From assembly GCF_003860585.1 (NCBI RefSeq), contig NZ_CP034159.1, positions 868,001 to 932,000 on the forward strand: a stretch of 64,000 bases of DNA. Direction: 5' to 3'. Positions 25,562 through 34,766 of the stretch are shown here, in pieces. How positions within the stretch are numbered: the stretch's first letter is position 1; each line of letters starts with the position of its first letter. The stretch is from Kaistella carnis (GTDB lineage: Bacteria > Bacteroidota > Bacteroidia > Flavobacteriales > Weeksellaceae). The notes below the pieces were generated by a model that was not told the DNA's origin, searched no databases, and saw only the letters and a program-made list of their open reading frames with translations. The translations under genes were made by a program, and so were the position numbers.

Positions 25562-26134
25562 TTATTCCACCACATTTTGTTCTTTCAAGTGTTCGGGCAA
25601 AATTGAATGTTCCAGTTTTGGATTTTCATATTTATAAACACTCATGACGCCGGATTGCTCGTAATAGGCATGTTCAACTTCCGAAAGATACCGGATTCCC
25701 GCTTGTCTCAAAAGCATATAGACTTCATTTTCATCAATTTCGTCCACTGTAAAATTCTCGGTCATGAGCCTTCCCTTTTCCACGAGTTTTACAACTTTAG
25801 AATGCGTTACCATGCGGGCAGATTCATTTTTAATTCCGATATAAACGTAGAGTTTTTGAAAAGCAGCGATTAAAGTAATAACAGTTAGTGGTATTGCCAA
25901 TGGAATTGAGGGATAAAAAGTAGCATCACCCACCGCGCTTCCCATCGCGATAATCAACAGAACATCTGCACTGCCCAAACTTCCTATGGCGCGTTTACCT
26001 ATCCATCTGATAATCAGGATCGTATACGCCATAATAATGGTCACCCTGATAATGATCTCTAAGTAAATCAGTAAACTGAAATCTCCAAATAACAAATTTC
26101 CGAGATCAAATGTATATTCACTGCCGTCAATCAT
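25562..26134 (-). CDS. DUF421 domain membrane protein (YetF-like)
   Basis: 190-residue protein. The N-terminal part has three membrane segments (about 16-40, 55-75, 75-93) with RWIGKRAIGSLGSADVLLIIAMGSAVGDA, the DUF421/YetF hallmark. The cytoplasmic C-terminal domain carries LVEKGRLMTENFTVDEIDENEVYMLLRQAGI. YetF/YdfR-like proteins are associated with spore envelope or cation homeostasis in Bacillus, but function here is unknown. A TAnnTTTG box lies 40 nt upstream. Confidence 0.88.
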   Translation of the reverse strand: MIDGSEYTFDLGNLLFGDFSLLIYLEIIIRVTIIMAYTILIIRWIGKRAIGSLGSADVLLIIAMGSAVGDATFYPSIPLAIPLTVITLIAAFQKLYVYIGIKNESARMVTHSKVVKLVEKGRLMTENFTVDEIDENEVYMLLRQAGIRYLSEVEHAYYEQSGVMSVYKYENPKLEHSILPEHLKEQNVVE

Positions 26135-26173
26135 GATATTAACTTAGGATTAATAAAAAACGAATTGTATTTA

Positions 26174-26181
26174 CAAATCTA
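26174..26181 (-). promoter_or_regulatory. Bacteroidetes -7 box for the DUF421 gene
   Basis: The minus strand reads TAGATTTG (TAnnTTTG), about 40 nt before the ATG. Confidence 0.5.
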
Positions 26182-26347
26182 TCATTTATTCACTTAAAAT
26201 TTTAATTTTTTTTATTTTTTACAGCAGATTTTTAGATTATTGAAAAAAAATATTTCAGACTCAGTTAAAGAGGAATAGCTGTCCATTTTTCTTTTATTTA
26301 TAAAAGAAGTTGAACCGAATATCGTAAGGTAAATCAGCGATTATCAT

Positions 26348-26355
26348 TATCTTTG
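26348..26355 (+). promoter_or_regulatory. Bacteroidetes -7 box for the 327-residue protein
   Basis: TATCTTTG (TAnnTTTG) lies 28 nt before the ATG at 26384. Confidence 0.55.
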
Positions 26356-26383
26356 TCCGAAGTTTTCAATTTAATTACCCACT

Positions 26384-27367
26384 ATGTCTTTATCCCTTTT
26401 CAATCCATTTACTGATTTAATTTTCGACGAACAGTTCTGTTTTCTTACCGGCGATTTAACCACGGAGAAAATGACGGTCTATCCGGAATGGCTGATGGAG
26501 CATTTCAAATTTGGCAGCGACCGGATTGAGATGATGGATAAATCCAAATCTTACACCTATGCAGATCTTCAGCTGCCTTGTTCTGCACGCGTGAAAAAAG
26601 CCTTTGAAGAGCTGGAAGAAAAAATTCAGGAAGCCTATAAAAAAGGTTTTGAAGGAATGAAGTCCCTAGACGAACACCTGCTTTTCCTCTGGACGGGCAG
26701 AATGGTTTATGGAATGCTCTATTACGAAATGCGGTACGAAAGCGAACGCATGCTCCGAATGCGGGAACCTTTCAATCTATCACCACTATTGCGGGAACGT
26801 TTCGGGAATTTCCATCTCATGATGCAGTCAATCATAGAACCGATTTCTTTTGTGGGACAAAAACCCTGGAGTATTGCGGTATTCCCCTTAAAATATTCTG
26901 CTGATATCTTCAGTTACCGTGATGATACGGTAAATTTATTGTTTCAGTTTGGGGTAAATGGTTTTGGTTTAGTTGCGTGTTTGCAGGATAATGGAGTAAT
27001 TGGCGACAAGCAAAAAGAAATTCTGGAAAAAATGGAAGGTCATGTTCTGCATCCCATTCAGTTTGAAGAGTTGTTTGCTCGTTTTCATTACTGCGATTAT
27101 CTTTTACAGTACAAAGCGGAATATAAGATTGAAAACACCGACGCCGGAATTACCATCGAAGCGATTCCTATTACAGCAAAAGAAAACCGTCCGGTTTTCG
27201 GCTTCTGGGATGATGAAGTTTTCGCACAGTTGCTCACCAATTACTGGTCAGTTTACGGAATTCAAAGAGGCGATATCATTCAGTTTCAAAAACCCTTTTT
27301 AAGCTTTCTGGAAAATCCCTACACGAAGGATTTTGTTATACCGGAAGGAATCGATCTGCCTTTTTAG
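26384..27367 (+). CDS. conserved hypothetical protein, 327 residues
   Basis: No family is recognised. It is a soluble, mixed alpha/beta protein without a signal peptide or membrane segment. N-terminal FCFLTGDL may be a structural Cys region. Residues 60-95 form a charged helix (ARVKKAFEELEEKIQEAYKKGFEGM). LLFLWTGRMVYGMLYYEMRYE and later FGVNGFGLVACLQDNG are hydrophobic core blocks. Codon use and a consensus promoter box support a real single gene. It is followed by a 700-bp gap. Confidence 0.75.
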   Translation: MSLSLFNPFTDLIFDEQFCFLTGDLTTEKMTVYPEWLMEHFKFGSDRIEMMDKSKSYTYADLQLPCSARVKKAFEELEEKIQEAYKKGFEGMKSLDEHLLFLWTGRMVYGMLYYEMRYESERMLRMREPFNLSPLLRERFGNFHLMMQSIIEPISFVGQKPWSIAVFPLKYSADIFSYRDDTVNLLFQFGVNGFGLVACLQDNGVIGDKQKEILEKMEGHVLHPIQFEELFARFHYCDYLLQYKAEYKIENTDAGITIEAIPITAKENRPVFGFWDDEVFAQLLTNYWSVYGIQRGDIIQFQKPFLSFLENPYTKDFVIPEGIDLPF

Positions 27368-28088
27368 TATCATAAATTATTGGCGAAAAAACAACTTTCA
27401 TCAGAAAAAATAATTCAAATCCTTTCAAAACACACCAAAATCTTAGCTGTAAAATCCGTTTAGGCGAATATGATATGTGTTAATTAAACCCATTTTCTAT
27501 AGTCCGAGTTGATATTTTCGAAGCATCATTTTTAGCAATAAATGTTCATATAAAATGAAAATAAGTTCGAATGCTTCCTATTTCATCATCAAAATCTACT
27601 TTACATTAAAGATTTTTTAATTCTAATGCATCTCCTCTTCTACCATCTTATAAGGGGAAGCGATGATCACAAAAGTAAATACCATCGTCAAACTTTGTAT
27701 TAATATTTCTTTCATCTGTTTTCCAAATGCTCTTTTTTAAAGTCCAGCAATAACTAAAGATGCGGTCGCCGATAAAAAACATTCAACGCAACTGATCAAA
27801 ATAATTTCGTCCAGATTCGTTGAAAGTGGAATAATAATCTTCCCGTTTTTTACTTTTTTAACTTTCCGTTATTTATTCTATCGTAAAAATCAGAGGTCTC
27901 AATGAAAAAATGACCTAAAACAATTTTTTACAGATGCAAAAGAATTTATATGACTTTAGGATGCTGTTTTGAATCTGCAAAAACATTTACTTTATATAAT
28001 TCTTAGATAAATGAGGAATTTTATCCACTTTTATAACTAACTTAGGATTCAATTTGTAGTTCCAATAATATCATTAAAATAAAAAACA
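27368..28088. other. long intergenic region, possibly decayed coding DNA
   Basis: 721 bp with no full-length gene. Short open stretches on the minus strand look coding in composition: a 30-codon ORF at 27623-27715 and a 44-codon open stretch at 27737-27868 whose translation (NGKIIIPLSTNLDEIILI...) only weakly recalls a LytTR-type domain. Stops in all frames break any longer ORF. No convincing promoter was found for the YciE-like gene. Confidence 0.4.
27623..27715 (-). CDS. candidate 30-residue single-span peptide
   Basis: ATG at 27715, TAG at 27623-27625. The product begins MKEILIQSLTMVFTFVIIAS and ends PYKMVEEEMH: one hydrophobic segment of about 17 residues with an acidic C-terminus, as in small membrane proteins. 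There is no homologue I can name and no clear promoter. It may be a fragment of a decayed gene. Confidence 0.3.
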   Translation of the reverse strand: MKEILIQSLTMVFTFVIIASPYKMVEEEMH

Positions 28089-28655
28089 ATGGAAAAAAAC
28101 AAAAAAGCTAAAGAAAAGCAAGACAAATCCGCCGTAGCATCTAATTTAAGAGATTTTTTCATCGATGGGTTAAAGGATATTTATTATGCAGAAAATGCTC
28201 TGGTAAAAACATTGCCAAAAATGTTCGAACAGGCAACTGATCAAAAATTAAAAACAGCCATCAAAGACCATTTGGCTCAAACAAAAGAGCAAGTTGTAAG
28301 ATTAGAAAAAACATTCGAATCGATGGGTGAAAAAGCAGAAGCAAAACAATGTCACGCCATTGACGGTATCATTAAGGAAGGCGAAGAAATTATGAATGAA
28401 ACGGCAGAAGGACCGGTTCGCGACGCAGGAATTATTGCAAGTGCTCAAAAAGTAGAGCATTATGAGATTGCAACTTACGGAACTTTAGCCGCGTTTGCGA
28501 AAACTCTAAATGAAAGAACAGCCTTAGATTTAATATTGAAAACTTTAGGCGAAGAAAAAAAATCGGATATGCTGTTGAGCTATATCGCCGATACCAATTT
28601 GAATTCGCAAGCTGTAGATGGAAAACTTCAGTCCAAAGATCTAAATGCAGTCTAA
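28089..28655 (+). CDS. YciE/YciF-like ferritin-fold protein (DUF892)
   Basis: 188-residue four-helix-bundle protein of the YciF/YciE (DUF892) family, a ferritin-like group linked to stress. Family motifs: LRDFFIDGLKDIYYAENALVKTLPKM (about 20-45), DHLAQTKEQVVRLEKTFE, and SAQKVEHYEIATYGTLAAFAK. The Glu/His pairs in these helices (AEN, EQVVRLE, KVEHYE) are the likely di-metal ligands. A lysine-rich N-terminal tail precedes the domain. The gene is 29 nt upstream of a large catalase, consistent with an oxidative-stress operon. Confidence 0.9.
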   Translation: MEKNKKAKEKQDKSAVASNLRDFFIDGLKDIYYAENALVKTLPKMFEQATDQKLKTAIKDHLAQTKEQVVRLEKTFESMGEKAEAKQCHAIDGIIKEGEEIMNETAEGPVRDAGIIASAQKVEHYEIATYGTLAAFAKTLNERTALDLILKTLGEEKKSDMLLSYIADTNLNSQAVDGKLQSKDLNAV

Positions 28656-28684
28656 AACAATCCCAACACCGTAGAAATAGCCTT

Positions 28685-30823
28685 ATGAAAATAAATGAAA
28701 GCGAACCGTTCGAGAACGGCGCAAATCCTAAACAAGAACAGCTGGGGAAATTTACCACCGATAATCAGGGTGAATTTATGACCACAGATCAAGGTTTAAA
28801 AATTAATGATGACCAGAATTCTCTAAAAACTGGCGAAAGAGGTGCAACCTTACTGGAAGATTTTATCCTGAGAGAAAAAATTACGCATTTTGATCATGAA
28901 AGAATTCCGGAAAGAATTGTTCATGCAAGAGGTTCCGGCGCTCATGGCGTTTTTGAACTGTACAAGTCAATGGAAAAATATACCAAAGCAAAATTCCTTA
29001 ACAATACTTCGATTAAAACGCCCGTGTTTGTAAGATTCTCAACGGTGGCTGGTTTTAGAGGTTCTACCGATGTACCGCGGGATGTTCGGGGTTTTGCTGT
29101 TAAATTTTATACGCAGGAAGGAAACTACGATCTGGTAGGAAATAATATGCCTGTTTTTTTCATTCAGGATGCCACGAAATTTCCGGACTTAGTACATGCC
29201 GTAAAACCCGAACCCCATAATGAAATTCCACAAGCGGCATCTGCGCACGATACTTTCTGGGATTTTATTTCTTTGATGCCGGAAGCAATGCACAATGTGA
29301 TGTGGCTCATGAGCGACCGTGCCATCCCAAGAAGTTTGAGAACGATGGAAGGTTTTGGAATTCATACTTTCAGATTCATTAATGACGAAGGAAAGTCGCA
29401 TTTTGTAAAATTCCACTGGAAGCCAAAACAGGGAGTCCTCGGTTTAGCCTGGGATGAAGCACAAAGAATTGCCGGTAAAGACACTGATTTCCACCGAAGA
29501 GATTTATGGGAAGCCATTGATGAAGGACATTTCCCGGAGTGGGAATTGGGAGTACAGATCGTGCCTCAGGAAGATGAGCATAAATATCCGTTCGATCTTC
29601 TGGACCCAACAAAATTGATTCCGGAAGAAATGGTTCCTGTAGAAATCATTGGAAAAATGACTTTAAACAGAAATCCGGATAATTTCTTCGCAGAAACGGA
29701 GCAAGTCGCTTTTCATCCCGGACATTTAGTTCCCGGAATTGATTTTACAAATGACCCACTGCTTCAGGGAAGATTGTTTTCTTATACCGACACACAGATC
29801 TCTCGCTTAGGAGGTCCAAATTTCCATGAGATTCCAATCAATAAATCGATTCCTGAAGTCACCAATAATCAGCGTGATGGAATGCACAGAATGCAGATCA
29901 ATAAAGGAAGAGTGGCATATAATCCCAATTCTATGGGCGGTGGATGTCCGTTCCAAGCCATGATCTCCGAAGGTGGATTCTCTTCTTTCGAGGAAAGAAT
30001 TGATTCTAAGAAAATCAGACGAAGAAGCAAAAGTTTCTTTGATCATTTCAGTCAACCTGAATTATTCTACAAAAGCATGTCGGAAGATGAAAAAAGACAT
30101 ATTCAAAATGCCTTTGCTTTTGAATTAGGAAAGGTGAAAATCGTTCCGATCCGCCAGCGAATGGTGAATATGCTTTTAGAAATCGATAAAGAACTGGCTC
30201 AAATCGTGGGCGATAAATTAGGTTTAGTCCCTGAAAGATTACCACAGCCTATCACCGACAGCATTCCTGCGGATGGTGATTTAGAACGTTACCATTCCTT
30301 TAAAGAAAAACTTCCGATTCAGGATGCACCGTCTTTAACTATGTCTAAAAAATTACCCACCGACATTCAAGCAAGAAGAATTGCAATTTTGACTGCAGAT
30401 GGTGTGGAAGATGAGGCGTTCACAAAAGTGAAAAAAAACTTGTGCGACCTGGGTGCAATGGTTGCTATTATCGCACCAAAACATGGGTTTGTTACTACAA
30501 AATCGGGTGATCAATATCCAGTTGATGAGAGTTTATTGACCGCTGCTTCCGTTGTCTTCGATGCCGTATATGTGCCCGGAGGTGACAGTGTGAAAATCCT
30601 GTGCGAGAATGCCGATGCGGTTCATTTTGTTGCAGAAGCCTTTAAACATTGTAAACCTATTGCTGTTAATAAGAACGGTAAAAATTTACTGGAAGAAGCC
30701 TTACCAAAATCTGCTCTAAAAAGTGAAGGTCTTTCTACGACGGGAAATTTAAATGATTTCGTCGCAGATATTAAACAACACCGCTTTTGGAAAAGGGAAA
30801 AAGGGAATTCGGTCCCTGCCTAA
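28685..30823 (+). CDS. katE: large-subunit (HPII-type) catalase with C-terminal amidotransferase-like domain
   Basis: Heme catalase that disproportionates hydrogen peroxide. At 712 residues it belongs to the large clade 2 type: the core holds catalytic His80 in RIVHARGSGAHG, RFSTVAGFRGS, Asn153 in LVGNNMPVFF and the proximal Tyr in GRLFSYTDTQISRLGGPNFHEIP. Residues from about 555 (ARRIAILTADGVEDEAF...) form the flavodoxin/DJ-1-like C-terminal domain typical of HPII. It is probably co-transcribed with the DUF892 gene 29 nt upstream and ends in a strong terminator. Confidence 0.95.
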   Translation: MKINESEPFENGANPKQEQLGKFTTDNQGEFMTTDQGLKINDDQNSLKTGERGATLLEDFILREKITHFDHERIPERIVHARGSGAHGVFELYKSMEKYTKAKFLNNTSIKTPVFVRFSTVAGFRGSTDVPRDVRGFAVKFYTQEGNYDLVGNNMPVFFIQDATKFPDLVHAVKPEPHNEIPQAASAHDTFWDFISLMPEAMHNVMWLMSDRAIPRSLRTMEGFGIHTFRFINDEGKSHFVKFHWKPKQGVLGLAWDEAQRIAGKDTDFHRRDLWEAIDEGHFPEWELGVQIVPQEDEHKYPFDLLDPTKLIPEEMVPVEIIGKMTLNRNPDNFFAETEQVAFHPGHLVPGIDFTNDPLLQGRLFSYTDTQISRLGGPNFHEIPINKSIPEVTNNQRDGMHRMQINKGRVAYNPNSMGGGCPFQAMISEGGFSSFEERIDSKKIRRRSKSFFDHFSQPELFYKSMSEDEKRHIQNAFAFELGKVKIVPIRQRMVNMLLEIDKELAQIVGDKLGLVPERLPQPITDSIPADGDLERYHSFKEKLPIQDAPSLTMSKKLPTDIQARRIAILTADGVEDEAFTKVKKNLCDLGAMVAIIAPKHGFVTTKSGDQYPVDESLLTAASVVFDAVYVPGGDSVKILCENADAVHFVAEAFKHCKPIAVNKNGKNLLEEALPKSALKSEGLSTTGNLNDFVADIKQHRFWKREKGNSVPA

Positions 30824-30843
30824 AAATTGTAAATTATAACTTT

Positions 30844-30872
30844 AAAAGAGCGGCTTCACAGCCGCTCTTTTT
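30844..30872 (+). terminator. terminator of the catalase operon
   Basis: AAGAGCGGC pairs with GCCGCTCTT across a TTCACA loop, followed by T6. Confidence 0.92.
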
Positions 30873-31099
30873 TATAAATTATTGGAAATATTAATTAAGT
30901 AAGTCGAAGCTCTATTTAAAATGTAATCCTAAATGATTTCGAGTTTTTATCTGTTTATTCTAATTGAAGTCAAAAATATATCTTGATTATTAAGTCTTTA
31001 AATCTTTTTTAAAAAAACGCTATTTATTTATCTGCAAAAACGATAAGCACGGAAGCAGAAAGAATACCTTGATGAAGAATAAAAAATGGAAGAAACATT

Positions 31100-32932
31100 T
31101 TATAATCCCTCAATATCTTTATATAGTTTCGTGATGGTTTCTATTTCTTCACCTACGTTTTTATGATCTACAATTTCAGAGATCCAGGATTCAACTAAAA
31201 TTAAACTTGTTGCACTACACGCCTGCAATCCATAGGAATACGGTCGTAATCCATTCGTATGCGTGAAATTGATGTCGTAGAGAAAGTTGTTGGCTAAACC
31301 TTGACTGTTAATTGTTCTGTAACTTGAATCGATTTGTATGCCCGACAATTTGAAAGCGATATGATCATCCAGAATTTTCAGACCTTTCTTTTTATCTTCC
31401 GTTAGATTATCTTTATACTCCTTTTCATCAGCGAAATTTACCGTTGCCGCTTTTACAACCCCTAGTTTAACTAATGTCTGGAAGGGAAAATCCTTTAATT
31501 CTAATTTTTGACCTCCGCCGCAATTAACAAACAACTGGTAATCAACCTCTTCCTTATCTCCATTTTCATTCTCCAGAATTATTTTGGTAAAACCTTCGGA
31601 AAAAGCATCTTCAGGAAAATGGACGAATCCCGATTTTAATTCGATACAGTTTGCATCATAAAGAGCCAACAGTATTTCTGCAGACTGCAACGGCAAAGCA
31701 GCGATCACATTCATTAAAAAAGACATAATTTCTTTATGGAAAAATTGATGATCTTCCGCGGGTAAAAGTTCTGCATGATAATTTAAACTGTACATTAAAT
31801 CATCAAGAGTCTCCATCCAGTAAATCGGAATGTTGTGAACGACCGAATTTCTTGCGGTAATCATTTCCTTCTTCATTCCTTCAAAAGAATCGACATATTC
31901 ATGCTTCTCTGACATTAAAGAGACTAGATCTTTAAAAGTGAAATCCGGCTTTTTTAACTGATCAACGACGTGTGTTAAACGGTCTTTACTAAAAGCTTCA
32001 ATTAAGGCAGGTCGACAAAGGCGATCAAAAAAGGTTTCAATTCTCATAAATCCCTCGTCATCGATAATATCCAGCAATTGAGACCGGCTGAAATGGCGAT
32101 ATATTTCTCTTATGGGTTCTTTCTGCTCATATTGCAAGTGCGGCAACCAACCTTCTGCGGAGTGTAAAACAATTTTAAAATTTGGATTTGAAGGATTCTT
32201 CTTAAAAATCAATTTCAAGTTTTCTTTTGCAAATATTCCGTGTCGGTGTGCCAAAGAGGTTACCACATCGAAAGCGCTTAAAGAAGCACCTAAGGTACCC
32301 ACAGGAAAATCATACGTTTCTCCGGTTTTTGGAATTAATTTATGAATCGGCCAGGGCGAAGCGTAATATCCTGAAGCCGGGTGATCTTCATTGTTCCATT
32401 CATGACCGTTTGCAATGACGACTGTGGAAAACTGATGGCTGTCATTATTACAGTCTGTCACCGTTAATTTCCCGTCCTCTTCACGAATATCAGAGACTTC
32501 ACAATTGGCTTTCTGTACAATTTTTATTCCTTTGGAATCAAGCAAAGAAACAATCTGTTTAAATTGTGCTACGAAATAATGACCCAAAGAAACGCGGCTG
32601 TAGACTTCAGAGTCATCAATCGGTAGATCAGTGATATTAAGTTTTTTCAGAAAATCTGCATCCTGTTTTCGAAGCCAGTTTCCAAAAGACTCCTGCAGGA
32701 GGGGAATCTCTTCTGAGGAGATGTTTGCAAGATTGTATATGTCGGTTGTTTTCGGATGATAAGGCATTCCCATTCCCAGAATATCTTCTTTCTCAAAGAT
32801 GGTTATTTCTTTGATTTCAGACGCCAAAACATCAATATGTTCCCAAATATATTGAAGTAAATAAAGTCCCGTCGGTCCACTTCCTATGATGGCAATATTT
32901 GAGAAATTGGTTTTTGACTTTTGAATATTCAT
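31100..32932 (-). CDS. FAD/NAD(P)-binding protein
   Basis: 610-residue flavoprotein. The N-terminal dinucleotide motif is NIAIIGSGPTGLYLLQYI (about 12-29), followed by an FEKEDILGMGMPY stretch as in FAD-NAD(P)-binding proteins of the PF13454 type. A second glycine-containing block, FPVGTLGASLSAFDVVTSL, sits at about 205-225. The C-terminal part is unassigned. It is a predicted soluble oxidoreductase or N-hydroxylase-like enzyme; its substrate is unknown. It lies 234 nt downstream of the nucleotidyltransferase, in the same direction, at the edge of the glycosyl/acyl gene block, and may or may not belong to that pathway. Confidence 0.75.
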   Translation of the reverse strand: MNIQKSKTNFSNIAIIGSGPTGLYLLQYIWEHIDVLASEIKEITIFEKEDILGMGMPYHPKTTDIYNLANISSEEIPLLQESFGNWLRKQDADFLKKLNITDLPIDDSEVYSRVSLGHYFVAQFKQIVSLLDSKGIKIVQKANCEVSDIREEDGKLTVTDCNNDSHQFSTVVIANGHEWNNEDHPASGYYASPWPIHKLIPKTGETYDFPVGTLGASLSAFDVVTSLAHRHGIFAKENLKLIFKKNPSNPNFKIVLHSAEGWLPHLQYEQKEPIREIYRHFSRSQLLDIIDDEGFMRIETFFDRLCRPALIEAFSKDRLTHVVDQLKKPDFTFKDLVSLMSEKHEYVDSFEGMKKEMITARNSVVHNIPIYWMETLDDLMYSLNYHAELLPAEDHQFFHKEIMSFLMNVIAALPLQSAEILLALYDANCIELKSGFVHFPEDAFSEGFTKIILENENGDKEEVDYQLFVNCGGGQKLELKDFPFQTLVKLGVVKAATVNFADEKEYKDNLTEDKKKGLKILDDHIAFKLSGIQIDSSYRTINSQGLANNFLYDINFTHTNGLRPYSYGLQACSATSLILVESWISEIVDHKNVGEEIETITKLYKDIEGL

Positions 32933-33166
32933 AATTGTTAAAGGTTATTATATCCTGTTTTTAAATCTATTTAATTTGACTTTTGGATATTGTAGTTCTT
33001 GAGTTAAAAATACGAAAACTTTAGATGGTAGAAATTTAATTAATTTTAAAATTCTTGATTTACTAAGCATGATATATTTTAAGCTTCAATATTATTAAAA
33101 AACAGATCATAACTAAGCACCAAAATTTGATTTTGATGCTTAAGTTTTTAAATGAAAATATTTATT

Positions 33167-33625
33167 TTATTTGTAATTTTGGGAAATATTTAATCTCAGA
33201 TTTTCCTTATTAAAAACTTCTAATCTTAAATTGGTGCTGGAAAAGCGATGCCGTCTTTCATTAAAGTGTAGGCGAATCCCGGCACTTTCACAATATTCCC
33301 TGCCTGTAAAAGGTTTTTCCCGATATTCATCACCTAAGATCCGAACATCGATCTCATAAAGTCGCAAAATATCCTCCAAATCCTTCTCTGTAGTATAGGG
33401 AATAATTTCATCAACGAATTTGCAGCCGTGTAATTGAATATAACGCTCAACTACCGTTTGAGTTGGTTTATTTTTTTCCGGTCGGTCTATCGTAGGGTCA
33501 GTTTGTAAGCCAACAATTAAATAGTCACATTGTTGTTTTGCTTCTGCTAACATACGAATATGTCCCGCGTGTAGAAGATCAAAAGCACTAAATGTAATGC
33601 CTGTTTTTTTAGATGATTGTTCCAT
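33167..33625 (-). CDS. adenylyl/cytidylyltransferase family protein (TagD-like)
   Basis: 152-residue nucleotidyltransferase. The HxGH catalytic motif is HAGH at 19-22 in GITFSAFDLLHAGHIRMLAEA, and RRHRFSSTNLR replaces the RTxGISTT motif. The DYLIVGLQTDPTID and KFVDEIIPYTTEKDLEDIL stretches match the glycerol-3-phosphate cytidylyltransferase group. These enzymes couple CTP or ATP to a phosphorylated polyol or sugar. It is the last gene of the leftward operon GT, glf, GH-A, nucleotidyltransferase, with a 13-nt gap, so it probably activates a building block for the same product. Confidence 0.85.
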   Translation of the reverse strand: MEQSSKKTGITFSAFDLLHAGHIRMLAEAKQQCDYLIVGLQTDPTIDRPEKNKPTQTVVERYIQLHGCKFVDEIIPYTTEKDLEDILRLYEIDVRILGDEYREKPFTGREYCESAGIRLHFNERRHRFSSTNLRLEVFNKENLRLNISQNYK

Positions 33626-33638
33626 AACAATGTTTTTA

Positions 33639-34766
33639 TTAAATTAATTTAACCAAAAGATCTTCAAAATAAAGTTGTTGATCTTTTAGTTCTTTGATAT
33701 ATTCCAAATGAGGAATTCGGTTGCCTTGCTCATCAAGATCAAAAATACCGCAATTGCTATATTCAGAAAGGTTGTCCCAGTTCGGTCGGTCCGTTACAGG
33801 ATAAATACAAACTCCCCAAAACGGAATCCCTGCTTTTATGACCGACTGGCATTCCGCGGAAATTTCCTGGAGCCACTCTATGCGTCCCTCCCCAAAATGG
33901 CCCGTTTCTGAAATAAATATCGGCTTTTCATAGCGAAGGAAAGCGCCAAACAGTAACTTACTTAATGGAACTCTTGCGTTAAGAGCATCCGGCCAGTACA
34001 CGGTTTCACCACCTTCGACCCACTGACAGTTCCAATAATAATTGACTCCCAGAATATCGAACAGATCATTACTTCCTCCCAATTCCGGACAGATCCTCCC
34101 GGAGATCATATCGGCAGCTTCAAATTGATATTCATTAATTTCAAAAATCTTTTCGTCTGAAACTTCTCCATTTTGATGAACTTTTATTAAAGGTTCAACC
34201 AAAATAATTAAAGCGGAGGGATCTTCTTCCCTGATGGCTTTGATTCCATAGATCGCCGCTTTGCAGAGATGATACTTTACATCCCAGCCACATTTTTCCA
34301 GGAAGGGAACTGTTCCTCTGACATCGCCGGAAAACCAGGATAAAAAGCTAATTTCATTGATCGGCACAATCATGAGACGTTGGGTAGAATGTTGTGTGTA
34401 AAATTTCACAAATTCTACGCACAACAAAGTAAAACGTTCACAGAATTTCGGATGCGTGGGACTCAGATCATCGGGATAACCAAAATGAATCAGATCCCAA
34501 ATCTGCTGAATGCCCAACTTTTCTGCGATTTTGATCCTGTTTAATACTTCACTAAAATTATATATACCGGGACTGACTTCGACAGAACTCCAGCATATTC
34601 CTTCCCGTACTGAGTTGATACCAATATCGATCAGGAGCTTATAGTCCTCTTCTACTCTTAAATGATGCTGCGTGTTTTCTAAAAGATTAACGCGCTCGCC
34701 GGAGCGATTAATGTGATCGGCACATTCAAAACCTCCCAGGAAAAATGAACTAAATGGATTTTGCAT
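33639..34766 (-). CDS. clan GH-A glycoside hydrolase-like protein
   Basis: 375-residue predicted TIM barrel of the clan GH-A type (beta-glucosidase-like, GH1/GH5 related). Both carboxylates are kept: acid/base Glu138 in PINEISFLS and nucleophile Glu287 in IFISETGHF. Aromatic residues typical of sugar sites occur in VNYYWNCQW. There is no signal peptide, so it acts in the cytoplasm. Its start overlaps the end of glf by 17 nt. A cytoplasmic glycosidase in a biosynthetic operon suggests trimming or transglycosylation of an intermediate (inference). Confidence 0.8.
   Translation of the reverse strand: MQNPFSSFFLGGFECADHINRSGERVNLLENTQHHLRVEEDYKLLIDIGINSVREGICWSSVEVSPGIYNFSEVLNRIKIAEKLGIQQIWDLIHFGYPDDLSPTHPKFCERFTLLCVEFVKFYTQHSTQRLMIVPINEISFLSWFSGDVRGTVPFLEKCGWDVKYHLCKAAIYGIKAIREEDPSALIILVEPLIKVHQNGEVSDEKIFEINEYQFEAADMISGRICPELGGSNDLFDILGVNYYWNCQWVEGGETVYWPDALNARVPLSKLLFGAFLRYEKPIFISETGHFGEGRIEWLQEISAECQSVIKAGIPFWGVCIYPVTDRPNWDNLSEYSNCGIFDLDEQGNRIPHLEYIKELKDQQLYFEDLLVKLI

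Noticed and set aside
27737..27868. LytTR-domain gene fragment as an annotated pseudogene
   Set aside because: The resemblance is weak and no flanking domain is found; kept only as a low-interest observation.
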